The notes under the pieces were generated by a model. It searched no databases. It worked only from the letters and a program-made list of their open reading frames with translations, and was not told the DNA's origin. From the NCBI GenBank assembly GCA_033065855.1, contig JAVXUO010001572.1, positions 186,001-250,000 of the forward strand: a DNA stretch of 64,000 nucleotides, in the 5' to 3' direction. Shown here one piece after another: positions 23,191 through 34,992 of the stretch; position 1 is the stretch's first letter; each line of letters begins with the position of its first letter. This DNA comes from Escallonia rubra (Eukaryota > Streptophyta > Magnoliopsida > Escalloniales > Escalloniaceae). The position numbers and the translations under genes are program-made.

Positions 23191-26100
23191 CCCTTTGTTC
23201 TATTCCGACAATAGAAGTAGGCCTCTCTCTCTCTCTCTTTCAAAAGAACATAGGCTTGTATATGAGAAATATATTTTGCCCTTAAACCGGATGATATTAA
23301 GCACAGCTTGCAGATGAATCTTTAGCTGAGTCCCATATCACATGTATACTTTTGAATGCTTGGTGGTAGCGCTCATTTATGCACTTGGGAACGATTATTT
23401 TGCTGGTCAATGAACAATATTCACTGCTTTCCAGAATTCTAGCGTAAGCAAGGGATGGTTTATGGTAGGGTGGATGTTTATCTTACTTGAAAGGTGGAAG
23501 TTCATCCAACATGATAGTAAAAATATACGAGAGCAAACCGTACGTAAGCTCTCTTCTATGACTCTTCAACCTAGATTTCAGTGCCCTCCCAGTTTCAATT
23601 ATGGTTCTATGACTACAATAGCTCAGCCCACTATGCAGTTCTGGTTCAGAATGAGAGGAAGATGAGAGAACTTATGCAATAAAGTGCTGAAGTGCTGCTA
23701 GTATACAACATTTGCTACCTACTTACTTGATTCGGCAAACCTAAGAATACGACACAGCAAAATTATTGGAAGGTCGATGATGTGCTGGAACTGTCAAGTT
23801 TCTGCCTTCTGGGTGCATGTTCCACATTCTCCACCAAGGCAGCCGACCTTCAAAAGTAAACATCACACCAGAATTCTCTCAAGAAACATCGCATACAAAT
23901 CTTGAAAAAATGCCAAAGAGTACTGTGAACCATGCAAGATTGACGGCCTTTATTCTTTACGCTGCGATTCCATTGAGTGTCGAGTACACCTTCCATTTCG
24001 TATGGCTCTTGTTGACTTCCTCATTATAATCTTTGTGCTTCTATATTCGTTGTTTCGTATATGTTTATTAGGTGTTGTAAATAACTTTTAGGCTTCCACA
24101 TGTTACTTTAAGTTAGGTGTAGGATATGCTCTGCTCCAGTTTAATTGTAATTTGTATTGAATTTATAGGTTAGTTGTTCATTTCTAACATTCGTGATCTT
24201 GTATACTCAGAGTCACGAGAATGTCGTGACCTTTATCAGCCATTTGACACTCTTGTATTCGCTACAAAAGCATTTTATCAATGCCGATCTCGATCTTTAT
24301 AAAAAAATCTATATATTCTTGAAAAAATAGAGAGCGAATGTAGACAGTCCTGGGACAGGGTTATTTAAGGTTGTAGGTCGGAACTTTTCACGGAAACCGG
24401 AGTCAATAAATGCACATTTTTTTTCGAGGAAAATGGTAAATGAAAATGATGCAGCAGAAATAACACAGCCTTGAGGGCTAATCTTTGCAAGTATTTCCGA
24501 AGCACTGGTTTCAGATATCTGAATGATCTGACGTCCCGACTCATAAACCATTAACGCCCTTCGCAAAAGCATGAAATTGATCTCTTCACTCGTTTGCATA
24601 TCTTCCCAAACTTCGTATCCTCAGTCATTTAAGTATCTTTCGGAAATAAATTTAAACTTTTACTCCTTGCCCAGGTATCCCACCTGGCGTCGAAACTTCT
24701 ACCAACAATGTAGTACAAGACTGACCCATTGCGTGCTTAGATTCCTGAGGAACATAAATTCTTTTAGGGACGAAAGTCCGTGTCCAGACCAACTATGTCA
24801 GCCATTAACCAATTATCAGATGAGGGAAGTATGAGGCCACTGATTACTATCACCAACACATTGAGCACAAAATACCAGTTCTTCCCGCAAATACCACTGG
24901 CATCTAGTATTTGAAATCCAGTTAAAAGGAGTCTGTAAAGCTTGCTGACCTTCATGACTATACATTGTACCATGAGCTTCCCCCAAAATATGAGAAGGCT
25001 AGAGAATTCACCATCTGTCAATATTTTCAAAAAAAAAACAAAGAGGACTCCAGTTGCTAGATATTGCTAGTTACTGGAACACTCTTAAGAAGTCCTCTTA
25101 AGATGATTGCTTGTTTTCCAGGGAGCCTCGGAAAGGATATATAAGAAAGAGAATACAAGTACCTCCGTCTTTATTAAGTCTTTACGTTGAACAGGAAGTA
25201 AGAGATCCTGTTGGTAGTATCCTTGTAACACAGAAAACACTAAATAACAATTAAGTTCAGTAAATACCTAGAAGCCAAAACAGTGAAACACAACCATAAA
25301 CCTAGAAGCCAACATGCACTGTCCGGCACCCTGAGTTGTACATTGTCTCGACGGCCCTTTTTGACTCCGAAGTCCAAGTGATACAATGACAGACAGACAA
25401 GAGCTCTACAAAAGCATCTCGTTGATAATCCTAAAAGATCAACTCAAAACAGGAATAAACAGTTAACGAGATCAAGTGGTTCTTAGCTGTAACAGTCCAC
25501 TTCACTCTTCTTCACAGCCTAGATAAATTTGCTAAGACTGCATTGTCCAATAGATGGTCATTGTCGTCTTAAGGAAAACCTAAATGTGCCTATGGTTAAT
25601 GTACCTGAAGAAACAGCTATCATGAGGTTCCAATCGATCTAATCCGCACACGCGCTCTTGATTTACTATTGTGGTTAACAGCTCCTGGCTGGCCTCTGAA
25701 AGCAGACTATATGTGGCCATAATGAGTATGTAGATGCAGGCAAAGAATTCAGATGCCACAAGCCTGGAGAATACTAACATCTATAAGCTCCACAGGAGAC
25801 CTGCCAAAAGAATAAATTGACATCTAACACTTAGTCGGGGGACAAAGAAAGTTCTTAGGATAAAACACTTAGATATGGGATATCCGGTATCAAATGAAGG
25901 GTTCCACTTCCTATGAATGTAATCCCCGTAAGCATTAATCCTAGAATTGAGACAACCAATGTGTATGCGCATCTCAAACACTTTTCAAAAGCAAATGTAA
26001 CCCCAAACTAGCCCCGGAAAGAACATGTCCAGTCCACTCATTCTAGTGAGTCAATAACACCACACAAAGTGCACCAAGCATGAAGATCCGAAATTATGTG

Positions 26101-26508
26101 TAGTTTAAAGCAGTATTCTACGTCCTGTTTCTTAGTACGACGATGGGGACATGGGATCTAACCCTGCGTCTTTGGTAAGAAACTGTAGCCCATTGGCATA
26201 CTGGAGGAACCCTTTCGGTTCACAATTGTCGATGCCTAATTAACTCGACAGCGATCCTGTTGTTTTTAAGTAATTCTAGTGATACAAAATCAGATCAGAT
26301 TGTAACAACAAGAAAAAAGGAATTTAAGTACCTTGAGAGGGAGATAATCTGTCCTGCAATCTTCCTCCTTATAAAAACATAGAGCCAATAACAAACACAA
26401 AGTTACATAAGCACCACAATATTTATTCATTCCAAAACACTAATTCCACATATTCAACACATAATAGCACGATTCAAGACTCAAACTCGTGAAAATAGAT
26501 TAATTACT
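23191..26508. other. Intergenic stretch between cyclophilin and ELF4
   Basis: The first few hundred bases are the cyclophilin 3' UTR; a possible AATAAA is at 23678-23683 and a short CT microsatellite at 23224-23241. The rest contains no reading frame that I can assign to a family and no clear repeat. The part just left of 26508 is ELF4 3' UTR. Confidence 0.4.
26422..26427 (-). terminator. Candidate polyadenylation signal of ELF4
   Basis: AATAAA on the minus strand, about 82 bp downstream of the ELF4 stop codon, a normal distance for a plant near-upstream element. Confidence 0.4.
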
Positions 26509-26946
26509 CTAAGCCTGCATGTCAACGCCCTCGACGTCGTCGTTCTTCTCATCGTTCCGCTGATGGAAAGCACTCGAGAAGTTGGTCGATAGATCCGAAT
26601 ACAACGCAACGACCTTCGATATATTGCCGTTAATCTCCTGAATCAACGCGACGTTCTTCACCATGTTCTCGTGAATCTTCGACTGGTGGTTCTCGTTGAC
26701 CTGCTGGATCAGCACGCGGTTCCGGTCCAGCACCGACTGGACCTGCCGGAAGCTGTCGGTGAAGTTGCCCCAGACCTCGGCGTCCCCTTCGCCGCCGTTG
26801 TTCTTATGCTGTTCTGCTTCTTTGTCGCTGAAGGTGCTTGCGGCGTGGGAGCGCTTTTTGGTGGCGGCGGTGTGGCGATGGCCGTCGGAGTTGTTGTCTT
26901 CCATGCTCAACTCGCCGGCGGAGGAGGAGGAATCGAGCGGTGTCAT
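26509..26946 (-). CDS. ELF4: EARLY FLOWERING 4 (circadian clock evening-complex subunit)
   Basis: Small nuclear clock protein which, with ELF3 and LUX, forms the evening complex that represses targets such as PRR9 and PIF genes. The frame is a single exon of 145 codons from ATG 26946 to TAG 26509, usual for this intronless family. The N-terminal ~55 residues are poorly conserved and polar (Ser/His/Asn/Lys). The DUF1313 core lies at about 59-130: VWGNFTDSFRQVQSVLDRNR, IQQVNENHQSK, NMVKNVALIQEINGNISKVV, LYSDLSTNFSSAF, predicted helical and dimer forming. The FRQVQSVLDRN and NVALIQE.NGNISKVV blocks match ELF4 itself better than the shorter ELF4-LIKE proteins, which I recall as FVQVQNILDQN. An inner ATG (MEDNNSDG) is an alternative start. 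The tail is acidic. Confidence 0.93.
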   Translation of the reverse strand: MTPLDSSSSAGELSMEDNNSDGHRHTAATKKRSHAASTFSDKEAEQHKNNGGEGDAEVWGNFTDSFRQVQSVLDRNRVLIQQVNENHQSKIHENMVKNVALIQEINGNISKVVALYSDLSTNFSSAFHQRNDEKNDDVEGVDMQA

Positions 26947-29077
26947 TACAGTGGAAGGGAAAGTTGTACTTACAGAGGGAGAGGATCGGGTGAGAGGAGT
27001 GTATAGGCGTTGCTACGCGATGCGTGAGTGTGTGTAGCACAGTGCTGTATTTTCACTCTATTGATCAGAACATGACATCATTCCTAATACAGGTAAAGTA
27101 AGAACATCCACGATCCTACGTGTGGCGCACTTCTGCAGTAAAAGTGTGCCGGATATATTTTAGCGATAAAAGATTGTCACTATATTTTTTAACAAGCAAT
27201 AAAATATTTTTAGTGACAATCTTTTGTTATTAAAATTATTACAGCATAAATTTTATATAGCAGAGAATCGTGTCCGAAACATCCCTGGCAATTTATGGCG
27301 AGAGATCATCGAATATAGTCAAGCGAGCGGAAGTGTAAATAAATGTATGCATGCGTAATTTTTTTTCTTTTGTTTGGGTGGAAAATGTTGTGTTCTTGTG
27401 ATAGTATTCACTTTTTATCGGTTCCTCGATTAGAATAAGTTTATGTGTTGCTAATGATTAGCATGAAGTTTCATATGGAAAAAATTATGAAATATAAGAA
27501 GAAAAAAAATTTTGGGTAACTATGCTCATTCCTTTTTTCAGTGAGTAAGCAAAACACTATTCTGTTGTCGTGAATTTCCGAAAAGTGATCGTAAATTTTC
27601 CGTGGAAATGTAATTCAAGGAACTACTTTATTGGCACTTAATTCTAACATAATAAATGTCCATTTAAAAGATGATCTAAAGGGTTTACATCACTAAATAC
27701 ACGAAACACCCAAAGTATTCTCCTCTACAAAAGAAAAAAAGCAATCAAAAGGTGGGTTTTTTTTTTTTTTTCCTTTCTCTCTTTTCTTCTTTCCATCTAA
27801 TAAAGATTATCCAAGAATTGAATGACATGGTTGCTTACTTGCTTGTCACGCGCTTGAACTGCAGGGGGGGACAAAGTTGATTGAGAAATATCTTATCCTG
27901 AATTTCTAGTGGACGGCAATAAAGAAAGTGCCATAGAAAATACTAAAATTTCATGTGATTCGGTATGCAAAATCTCTCTCAAATATCCTGTGCTCTTTCC
28001 TATAGTTTTACAAATAGATTCCTTTTTCGTTTATTCGTTATTAAGGTCGCTCGGGATTGATTTTGAGTTGGTTAAAGTTTATTTAATTTGAGGTAAATCA
28101 AGGTACTTGGTGTTTGACAAATATTCAAAATTGTTAAATTAGCTTTTAAAAGCTTAAAAAATTAATTAAACTAGAATAAAAAATAAAAATTATGAATTAA
28201 TCACTTTCTGATAATCAGGTATGAGTATGACCAAATAAAATATCTCTATTACCTAAGAAAAAACTTTAGCAGATTTTATTCAAACACTAAATTTTTTATC
28301 ATATCGCCACATTGAAATTGCTTCGAGCATTTGTATCCAAACAGCTTAAAGCCAATCTCTAGATTTGATTAAATTTGATGGCTCTTAATTTACTTTCCGT
28401 TGTTTCGGTTTTGACTCTTGACGTGAAACTTTACGTCGCTATTGATCCCAAGTTAGTGTGAAATACCTACTTACCATGTGCAGGAACATTTTACTTTACT
28501 AAGACACAGTGTCTTGTTTGTAGTTGGTATGCATTTTTCGCAAGTTACGGCAGCATGAATCTAGACGAGGAACTGATGGGGCCAAATGTAGCCATTTGAA
28601 GGAAATGGGATGTACCGTAAATTTAGACATCCTGTCGTCGTCCCGCATACGAGAGGGCAACAAGCCACTTTGCCTTGGCCTCCTGATAGTCGTTTCCATG
28701 ATCGAGTTGAGCTGATTTCATTCGAAGTTCAGTGTAAATGCCAGTGATAACGACTCGAGGGAACGTATTCATCAGCAAAAATATGCTACTTGATCCAGCA
28801 ACGACGCACAATCCATATCGACTGAGGCATACGTAAGATATTAGGAATAGAAGCATTAGATAAACTAGGATGATCAACATGTTTCAGTTATTGTGTAACA
28901 CTGTAGTACTATGGACTAACTTCAGAGATACAAGCAGAAAGTTTGCAGTTCTATTCCCTATTTCTTTGTACAGATCATCTCTTGCAATTCTCTGCATTCA
29001 ATGTCTTCTTATGCCTTTTCTGTGTGCAAATGTTACACAAATGATCGGGGAATAGCACCATAAGACTTCTCTGTAGC
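26947..29077. other. ELF4 promoter side and intergenic DNA
   Basis: Contains the presumed ELF4 5' leader and promoter, the inverted repeat at 27158-27238, long A/T runs and no recognisable gene. Open frames at 27909-28091, 28524-28715 and 28623-28880 show no family signature. The right end holds the 3' UTR of the esterase gene. Confidence 0.4.
27158..27238. repeat. Short inverted repeat (hairpin), MITE remnant
   Basis: Arms 27159-27188 and 27203-27238 pair ('AGCGATAAAAGATTGTCACT' against 'AGTGACAATCTTTTGTTATT'). The block resembles the internal 'TAGTGACAATTAATAGTCGC' text of the MITE at 8695-8936 and may be a relic of that family. Confidence 0.55.
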
Positions 29078-30811
29078 TTAGTCCCATTGGATTTCTCTGT
29101 GGAAGGTCCAGTCCGACGGATTTAGAGTGGTTTTTCCATCAGAATAAACGAGATCATAAGGTGAGTCCTCTGAAAACTCAGTCGGCATGGATTTCCAGTG
29201 TAGAGACGGTGTCCACTCTGCTTCCTTGAGCGCCTTTAATATCTCCTGCACAACTATCTTGCTCCCTTCAGCAGATAAATGAACCCCGTCCCTGGAGAAA
29301 AGGAAAGTAACTTTAGTGAGGAGTAACAATAGAACTTAACTCTCACCGTAGCCTCCGTCAATTTAGAAATATTGTAATATGACCCTGAGAAGAAATGACT
29401 TCATTTAAAAGTTTCAGAAACTGTTTTATCAAGAGGAATTCAATCCAAATATGACCTGAGAAGAAATCACCCCATTTAACAGTTTCACGAACTGTTCAAC
29501 CAAGAACGATTATTATTGGACTTCGCGCTCTTCAACACATCCTCGCTGCTGACACTAGAGGTGTATCCCCCGGTTACCATTAAAATCTCATTTCCCGTGA
29601 CATAGCTCTTTCCTAAGTTCTTCGTATCAGTGATCAAACTGATGTCGAAACAAATCAGCGTAAGGACATCTACGATGCTTAAATGTTAATGTCAGTCCTA
29701 AATGTTGGTTCTCATAAGCAAATGCTATTGATTCTGATATCCAATTTAAGGGCCCCTTCCCAAACTACAACGCCAGCAGTATCAGTTGTGCTGTAGATTG
29801 CATTTTGATGTATTAAGAAGAAAATAGAAAACCTACTATATCCTTCAAGACAATATATTCATGATGCTAGGGAAGACTAATTTCCCTGAAAATGAAATAA
29901 ATGTTTTTCACATCAATTTGCCTCTCATAACAAAATAATCTCGATGAAGGTCAATGTCAGAGGCATCTGCCTGAACAAAACATATCACACTCTGTAGCCA
30001 ATAACTGTCATTTGGATAGAGAATGACAGTATGCACTGATATCGGTGAAGCTTGGGAAAAGTTATAATTGCACCTTTAAGCCAGAAAGTCTAGCACGGAA
30101 GTAAAAATGCATCTTTGAAAAGTACAAGGGTAGGAATGCTACCATTTGTCTTTTGACATGGGAAAAAACTTAAGAAGGAAATTCAAGTCCTTAAAAGTGG
30201 ACAAACCACCATCTATGAAAAGCTACCACCACATGAAAGGCATCTACTTGGAAGTGGGATAGACAAGAAAGGTTGGTTGATTATTTGCAACAAAATTACC
30301 CACATCAAGGTGCGCGCTTGAAGTATTTACAGTGCCTAGATGAGAGGGAGGTCTGCAGGGAAATCCGACAAGATTGGAAGAGGAATAACTTGCATAGTAC
30401 ATACTCGACTTTTGGCAAGCTAACATATATAAATCTTCGGGGTAGTTGCATGGCCAAACTTACTTGATCTATTACTTCTCTTATACAGATGAAATATATT
30501 TAGGCAGCGATTGCTCAATTTCTTTACATCACAGACATTAGAGAGGTCTGAATACTCACATCTCGGACCTTCCTTCCTAAGTCAATCCAAAACTTTGTCT
30601 CTCTTTAGTCTTTACATCAGACACAGCCATCAAGTGTTAACATGACTCTTCTTACTTTGCATGCTTATGGTTTTACCTTCTACTCTCAATTTGGCTGTAG
30701 TAACAAGATATACAGCCAAAAAGTTAAGGTAAGCAAACTTACGTAAAGCAGGCAGTCAACCAATCATCTCGTTTCTGAAACGCCGTCCAGAGATCAACAA
30801 CCTTCACATTT

Positions 30812-30846
<35 letters not shown>

Positions 30847-33800
30847 TCTTTGGCATAACTCATTTGTTCGGACTAGCTCACTAAATATTGTACTGTTTAA
30901 AAAGAACAGAAGGGAAACTCTGAATTAGGAGTTCGATGGTTAAAAACAATATGAGTAGACAAGAAATACACAGTATGCACAAGAGTACCTCGTGTTTTCA
31001 CGAAGTCGGACCTCGTCAACAGGTGGACAACTGAGGAAAATTATTCGAGTCGTGTTCGAGAGAGACTAATTTGCAGGTAAATTGTCAGAATGAGAATGCA
31101 GCATTACAATTAATTGGCTAAGATGATCAAAGATACGTTAGTCTTGGTTGAAAAGGAGGAACTGCCAATTAACCCTAAAGGTGGTGCTACAGGACACAAA
31201 TGGCCATCTAAAACTAAACAGCATAATCAGAAATTTAGCATAATTTTCTACAGCAAGTAATGAGTGGAATTTAGCATCATTATTGATGCAGATAATAAGT
31301 TTATTTTACTTTTCATATGTGGGAGTGTGAGCGCTCATTTAGTTGATACCATTATAATCAACTTTTTGCCATTTCTGGTTTCACAGGCTTTTCTTGCTTG
31401 ATTCCTGTCTAAATTCAGTAACACCATAAGTTTGCTCATACATGCTAAAGAGATGAAGAAACTGCAAAACTCTTATATATGCCATAGATTGTGTCACAGG
31501 TGCAAGTGTTTACATAGACATCCTCCAGCAAGACTTGGGTCATTTTCCCGGCGGGCTGCGGGTCAATTGGCAGTATTATTGCATTTACTCATTCTAGTAG
31601 GAAATGTTTTAAAGGTACCTTGAGATGATTTGCAATTTTCCTCATGTTTTCGACATATTCTTGAAGGGGTACATGAGGACCTAGTCCAGATGAGTGAGGC
31701 CCCATTGAATCGTTACCACCAAAGTAAACAATCACCAAATCAGGTTGAACACTAGCATCCTACAACCAGAAAGTTAGGTTCGTAAATGTTTTAAAAGATA
31801 TTGATATGCAGGTATCGGAACAACAAATGACAAATATTCCCTCCGTTCATTGGATTTCCCACTGACTCTTTGCGAATTCCTAGGATCGATTTAGTACAAG
31901 TAAATGCTGATTTCCTCATTTGTTTTACCCTAGCTTGACTTGCCAAAGATACTTCTTTGATCTATGATTGCTATTTTAGTTCAAGTCAATGTTTACGTTT
32001 GCATTAAGTCAAAGGGGAAGATCCAATGAAACGGAAGGGAGTAGTAACAAAATCCTTACTTGCATCGCCATCCTGTCAGATTTAGGTAATTTTTCCAGAT
32101 TTTTTTCATTTAAGAGTTTAGTGGGAACATGCAGGAATCCTAATCATTACCAAAATGGCATGAAACTATCAGTAGCTATTACCATTTAATTCCGTTCTTG
32201 CCAGCTGTCAAGTTTGTAAGGAAAACCTAGATGGTTACGGAAATATTGACAAAGGCGCAGAACACCTCCTTCATAGATAAATATTCCCTGATTGCACTCC
32301 AAGCAGAAGTTTCTAACAAAGCTTTCAATGCTTCAAAGTCCATTTCAAGGACTATTGGGGCCAGTGCAGTAGTGCACAGCAAAAGTTACACAAGGTGAAT
32401 AGCACAAGTTACAAAAGGTGAACAGACACCATGTACACCTTGTGTAACTTGATACAATTTCAGGAAATACGGCCTCCTGAATGATATAAAGTAGACGCCA
32501 CTGGCAGACACAAGTACATTACCTTTGGGAAAACTTGATCAAGGACCTGGAGAGCACGTCGTGAGTTCCAACCATAGTATCCTCGCAACACAATGTCAGC
32601 CTACAACAGATCAGCGTAATATAATAAAAACGTTGAACACGAAGAGAATATGCCTAATTGTTAATTTTTTCCCTTAATTTTATTTTTTTAGCGCAATGAG
32701 TTATGACTCAACTCCACTGGCCCCAAATTACATCGAAGACAACGATGCCAATTCCAGTGGGCCTCAGCACACCATTGGGGCCAAATTACATAAACACAAG
32801 GATAGACGAGCTCTTTTGTTAAGTACTTGTGTTTCATTAGAGCCACATTGTACCATGCTAGTTAAACTACAGAACATGTGGAAAAATATTCAAATTTATA
32901 GGACATAGATACATATAATTACGTGCACATACGGTATATTTAGGATATTTAAGAATGAAACTCGAGAGAGTTAAATTTATCTGCGTTTTCATAAGCTTTC
33001 AAAGTTATATTAGGATTAGAGAACAACGCTGCAAGACTTCGTACTTCAGAATGTCTTACAGATGCTTTTTCTATTTTGGTTTTTCATTCTGTAGATCATT
33101 CCTTAGAATAACTAGTTCCATCAACTCAGTCTTGACTGAGGAAAGCTCGATATCATCTGGCAGATGTTTGGTATTTTTCTTCATATTTATTCATAAGAAA
33201 TGAAGGATAATGATAAATTCACTCCAAAGCTGAACCAGTGCTCTCCAAGTTGACATTGTTCGTGTGAGAGAGGGTGGAGTGTTCATTTTTGGAATCGAAA
33301 TACAATTTCATAAAAAAAAGTTTCCTCTTTGATTTAAATATTAAAGATGTAAATATATCACGCATAGTTTCAACTCCCCACATTTGTTGTCCTCCGACTA
33401 TAAAAACATACATTCTCTTTTCTTGCGGCATGTCATTTCCTAACTAGACCCATGTGGTGTTTACTTCCCAGAATTAGTTTGGGAAATGAAATCATAGAAA
33501 AAGGGGATGGGAAAGGAAAATTATTTAGCGCCTTGGCTCCTCTCCTTTTAAGGGGGTAAGTGGAGGATCTTCCATTTACCCTTTGAATGGTCAAGATGCA
33601 GGACACCTAACACATGCTACGGGGCGGAAGCTAAATTTATGGCAATCTAAAGGTGTCATGCATCTTAACCATTGAAATGGTAAAGAAAAGATCATCCACT
33701 TACCCTCTTGGATACAGAGGATGGAATTCCATTTTCCAGCATTTATTAATGAGAGTACTAAAATTCTGCAGTGAGGAAATCCTCTCTTTACTTCCCAAAA

Positions 33801-34965
33801 AAGGACAAAAAAATTTCTCCTTTTGTCCAGATATTCTATTCCTTGGATTTTACAACACAAACAAATAACCGAATGGATATTCGTTTGCATAATACCTTCA
33901 TTCTTTTATCCTACATACATAGAGAGATATATGTTACTCCCTCCATCCCATTTGGACTGTTATGCATGCATTTTTAGTATGTCCAATAATGTTAAGTCAA
34001 TGCGATAAATGTACATAAGTAAAGACTTACCTCCATTAACCTTAAAATTTAACGTCTTTGACGCGCTTCCTTATAACTTGAGTTCTTATGGGCAATTTTG
34101 AAAATAGGGTTAAATTTTTATGAGTTGACACTGTATTTAACGTACTTAATTTAGTCATTGTAGTTCTTCAAACATGGCATGGAACCAACACATAAAGTAT
34201 TCTTCCCAATTTGGCTCTGTTTGAAAACGTTTTCTTTTTCAGTTTTTTCTCCAGTTTTGTAAATCGGAGAAAAAAAACGCGTTTGGCATACGGTTTTCGT
34301 TTTTTTTCCCCTTCAATTGTGAAAACCAGTTTTTAAAACAGGGCTGTTTTTGAAAACTCTCATTTAGGAGTTTTGGGTTTCCAGTTTTGGTTTTTATTTT
34401 GAGACTACCCCCTACCGCCACCGCAACCACCACCAAAGAAAAAACTTAAAATAAAAACTGAGTAATCAAACAACCAAAAGAAAAAAACTCAAATAAAATT
34501 TGAATAATCAAACACCCATTTGTTTTTGTAAAAAATAAAAACTAAACTGGTTTTTGTTTTGGTTTTTTGGAAACAGAAATCCAAAACTGCAAGTGATTTC
34601 AAACGTTACCTTACCTTTGGATCTCATCAATTGAGCTTTGAGCATACCGGCTATACCACAAAAACCCTAACAAACAAATGCAGCTACATTCGCATGGTAC
34701 ATTTACTGAATTCACGTATAACAAACTTCAAGTCGCTAAATGACGAGAATTTATAAAGTAATTTGCGTATCCTATTTCAAAATGCCGGCAGAATCGAAGA
34801 TAAGAGAGCGAGAAAAACGAGGAGATGGGGAGAGAGGGTGGGAGGCAAACATACTTTACGAGCGTAAACGTCGGAGAGAATGGCGCCCCAACCGCCATTG
34901 CTGAAGCTGAGCTGAACTATCGAAGATCCGAACAGCACTATCTGCGGCCTCTGTGGTCCGACCAT
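29078..34965 (-). CDS. GDSL/SGNH esterase-lipase, CPRD49 / isoamyl-acetate-esterase-like, 6 exons
   Basis: SGNH-fold hydrolase acting on ester bonds of small acyl or acetyl esters; the closest remembered relative is the cowpea/Arabidopsis CPRD49 protein (about 256 residues). Exons (minus): 34855-34965, 32523-32600, 31619-31759, 30989-31065, 30743-30880, 29078-29291; all junctions are GT-AG, phases close to 252 codons plus stop. Block I is IVLFGSSIVQLSF (nucleophile Ser, residues ~9-16), block II contains RGYYGWNSRRA (conserved Gly), block III is VYFGGNDSMGPHS (Asn of GxND), block V is DGVHLSAEGSK (Asp and His of the triad). The C-terminus LHWKSMPTEF...SPYDLV...IQWD is typical of this group. 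There is no signal peptide, so it is probably cytosolic. Introns contain MITEs and a hairpin. Confidence 0.93.
31837..32041. mobile_element. Stowaway MITE in esterase intron 2
   Basis: Termini TTCCCTCCGTTCATTGGAT and CTCCCTTCCGTTTCATTGGA (reverse complement of the right end), 205 bp, flanked by TA on both sides (31835-31836, 32042-32043). A clear Tc1/mariner-derived Stowaway. Confidence 0.85.
33549..33710. repeat. Long-stem inverted repeat in esterase intron 1
   Basis: Left arm 33549-33607 (AAGGGGGTAAGTGGAGGATC...CAGGACACC) pairs with right arm 33651-33710 (AGGTGTCATGCATCTTAACC...CCCTCTTG), loop ~43 nt. Further weak similarity (TTTACTTCCCA...) lies outside both arms, so this may be the core of a MITE. 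Confidence 0.75.
34213..34610. mobile_element. Tourist-like MITE in esterase intron 1
   Basis: About 398 bp with termini GGCTCTGTTTGAAAACG and GGTAACGTTTGAAATCAC (reverse complement of the right end). Its interior of poly-A/T blocks and a CCACCGCAACCACCACC core resembles the element at 16479-16981, so both belong to one family. Target duplications are unclear. Confidence 0.6.
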
Positions 34966-34992
34966 CTCTCTCTCTCTCTCGCTCTCGCTCTC
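34964..34992. repeat. CT microsatellite in the esterase 5' leader
   Basis: (TC)n run immediately upstream of the ATG (as GA on the transcribed strand). GA/CT-rich leaders are common at plant promoters and can bind GAGA-type factors. Confidence 0.7.

Noticed and set aside
26671..27037. Two plus-strand frames of 111 and 113 codons
   Set aside because: They are antisense shadows of ELF4 and its GC-rich 5' part; ELF4 on the minus strand has clear family conservation.
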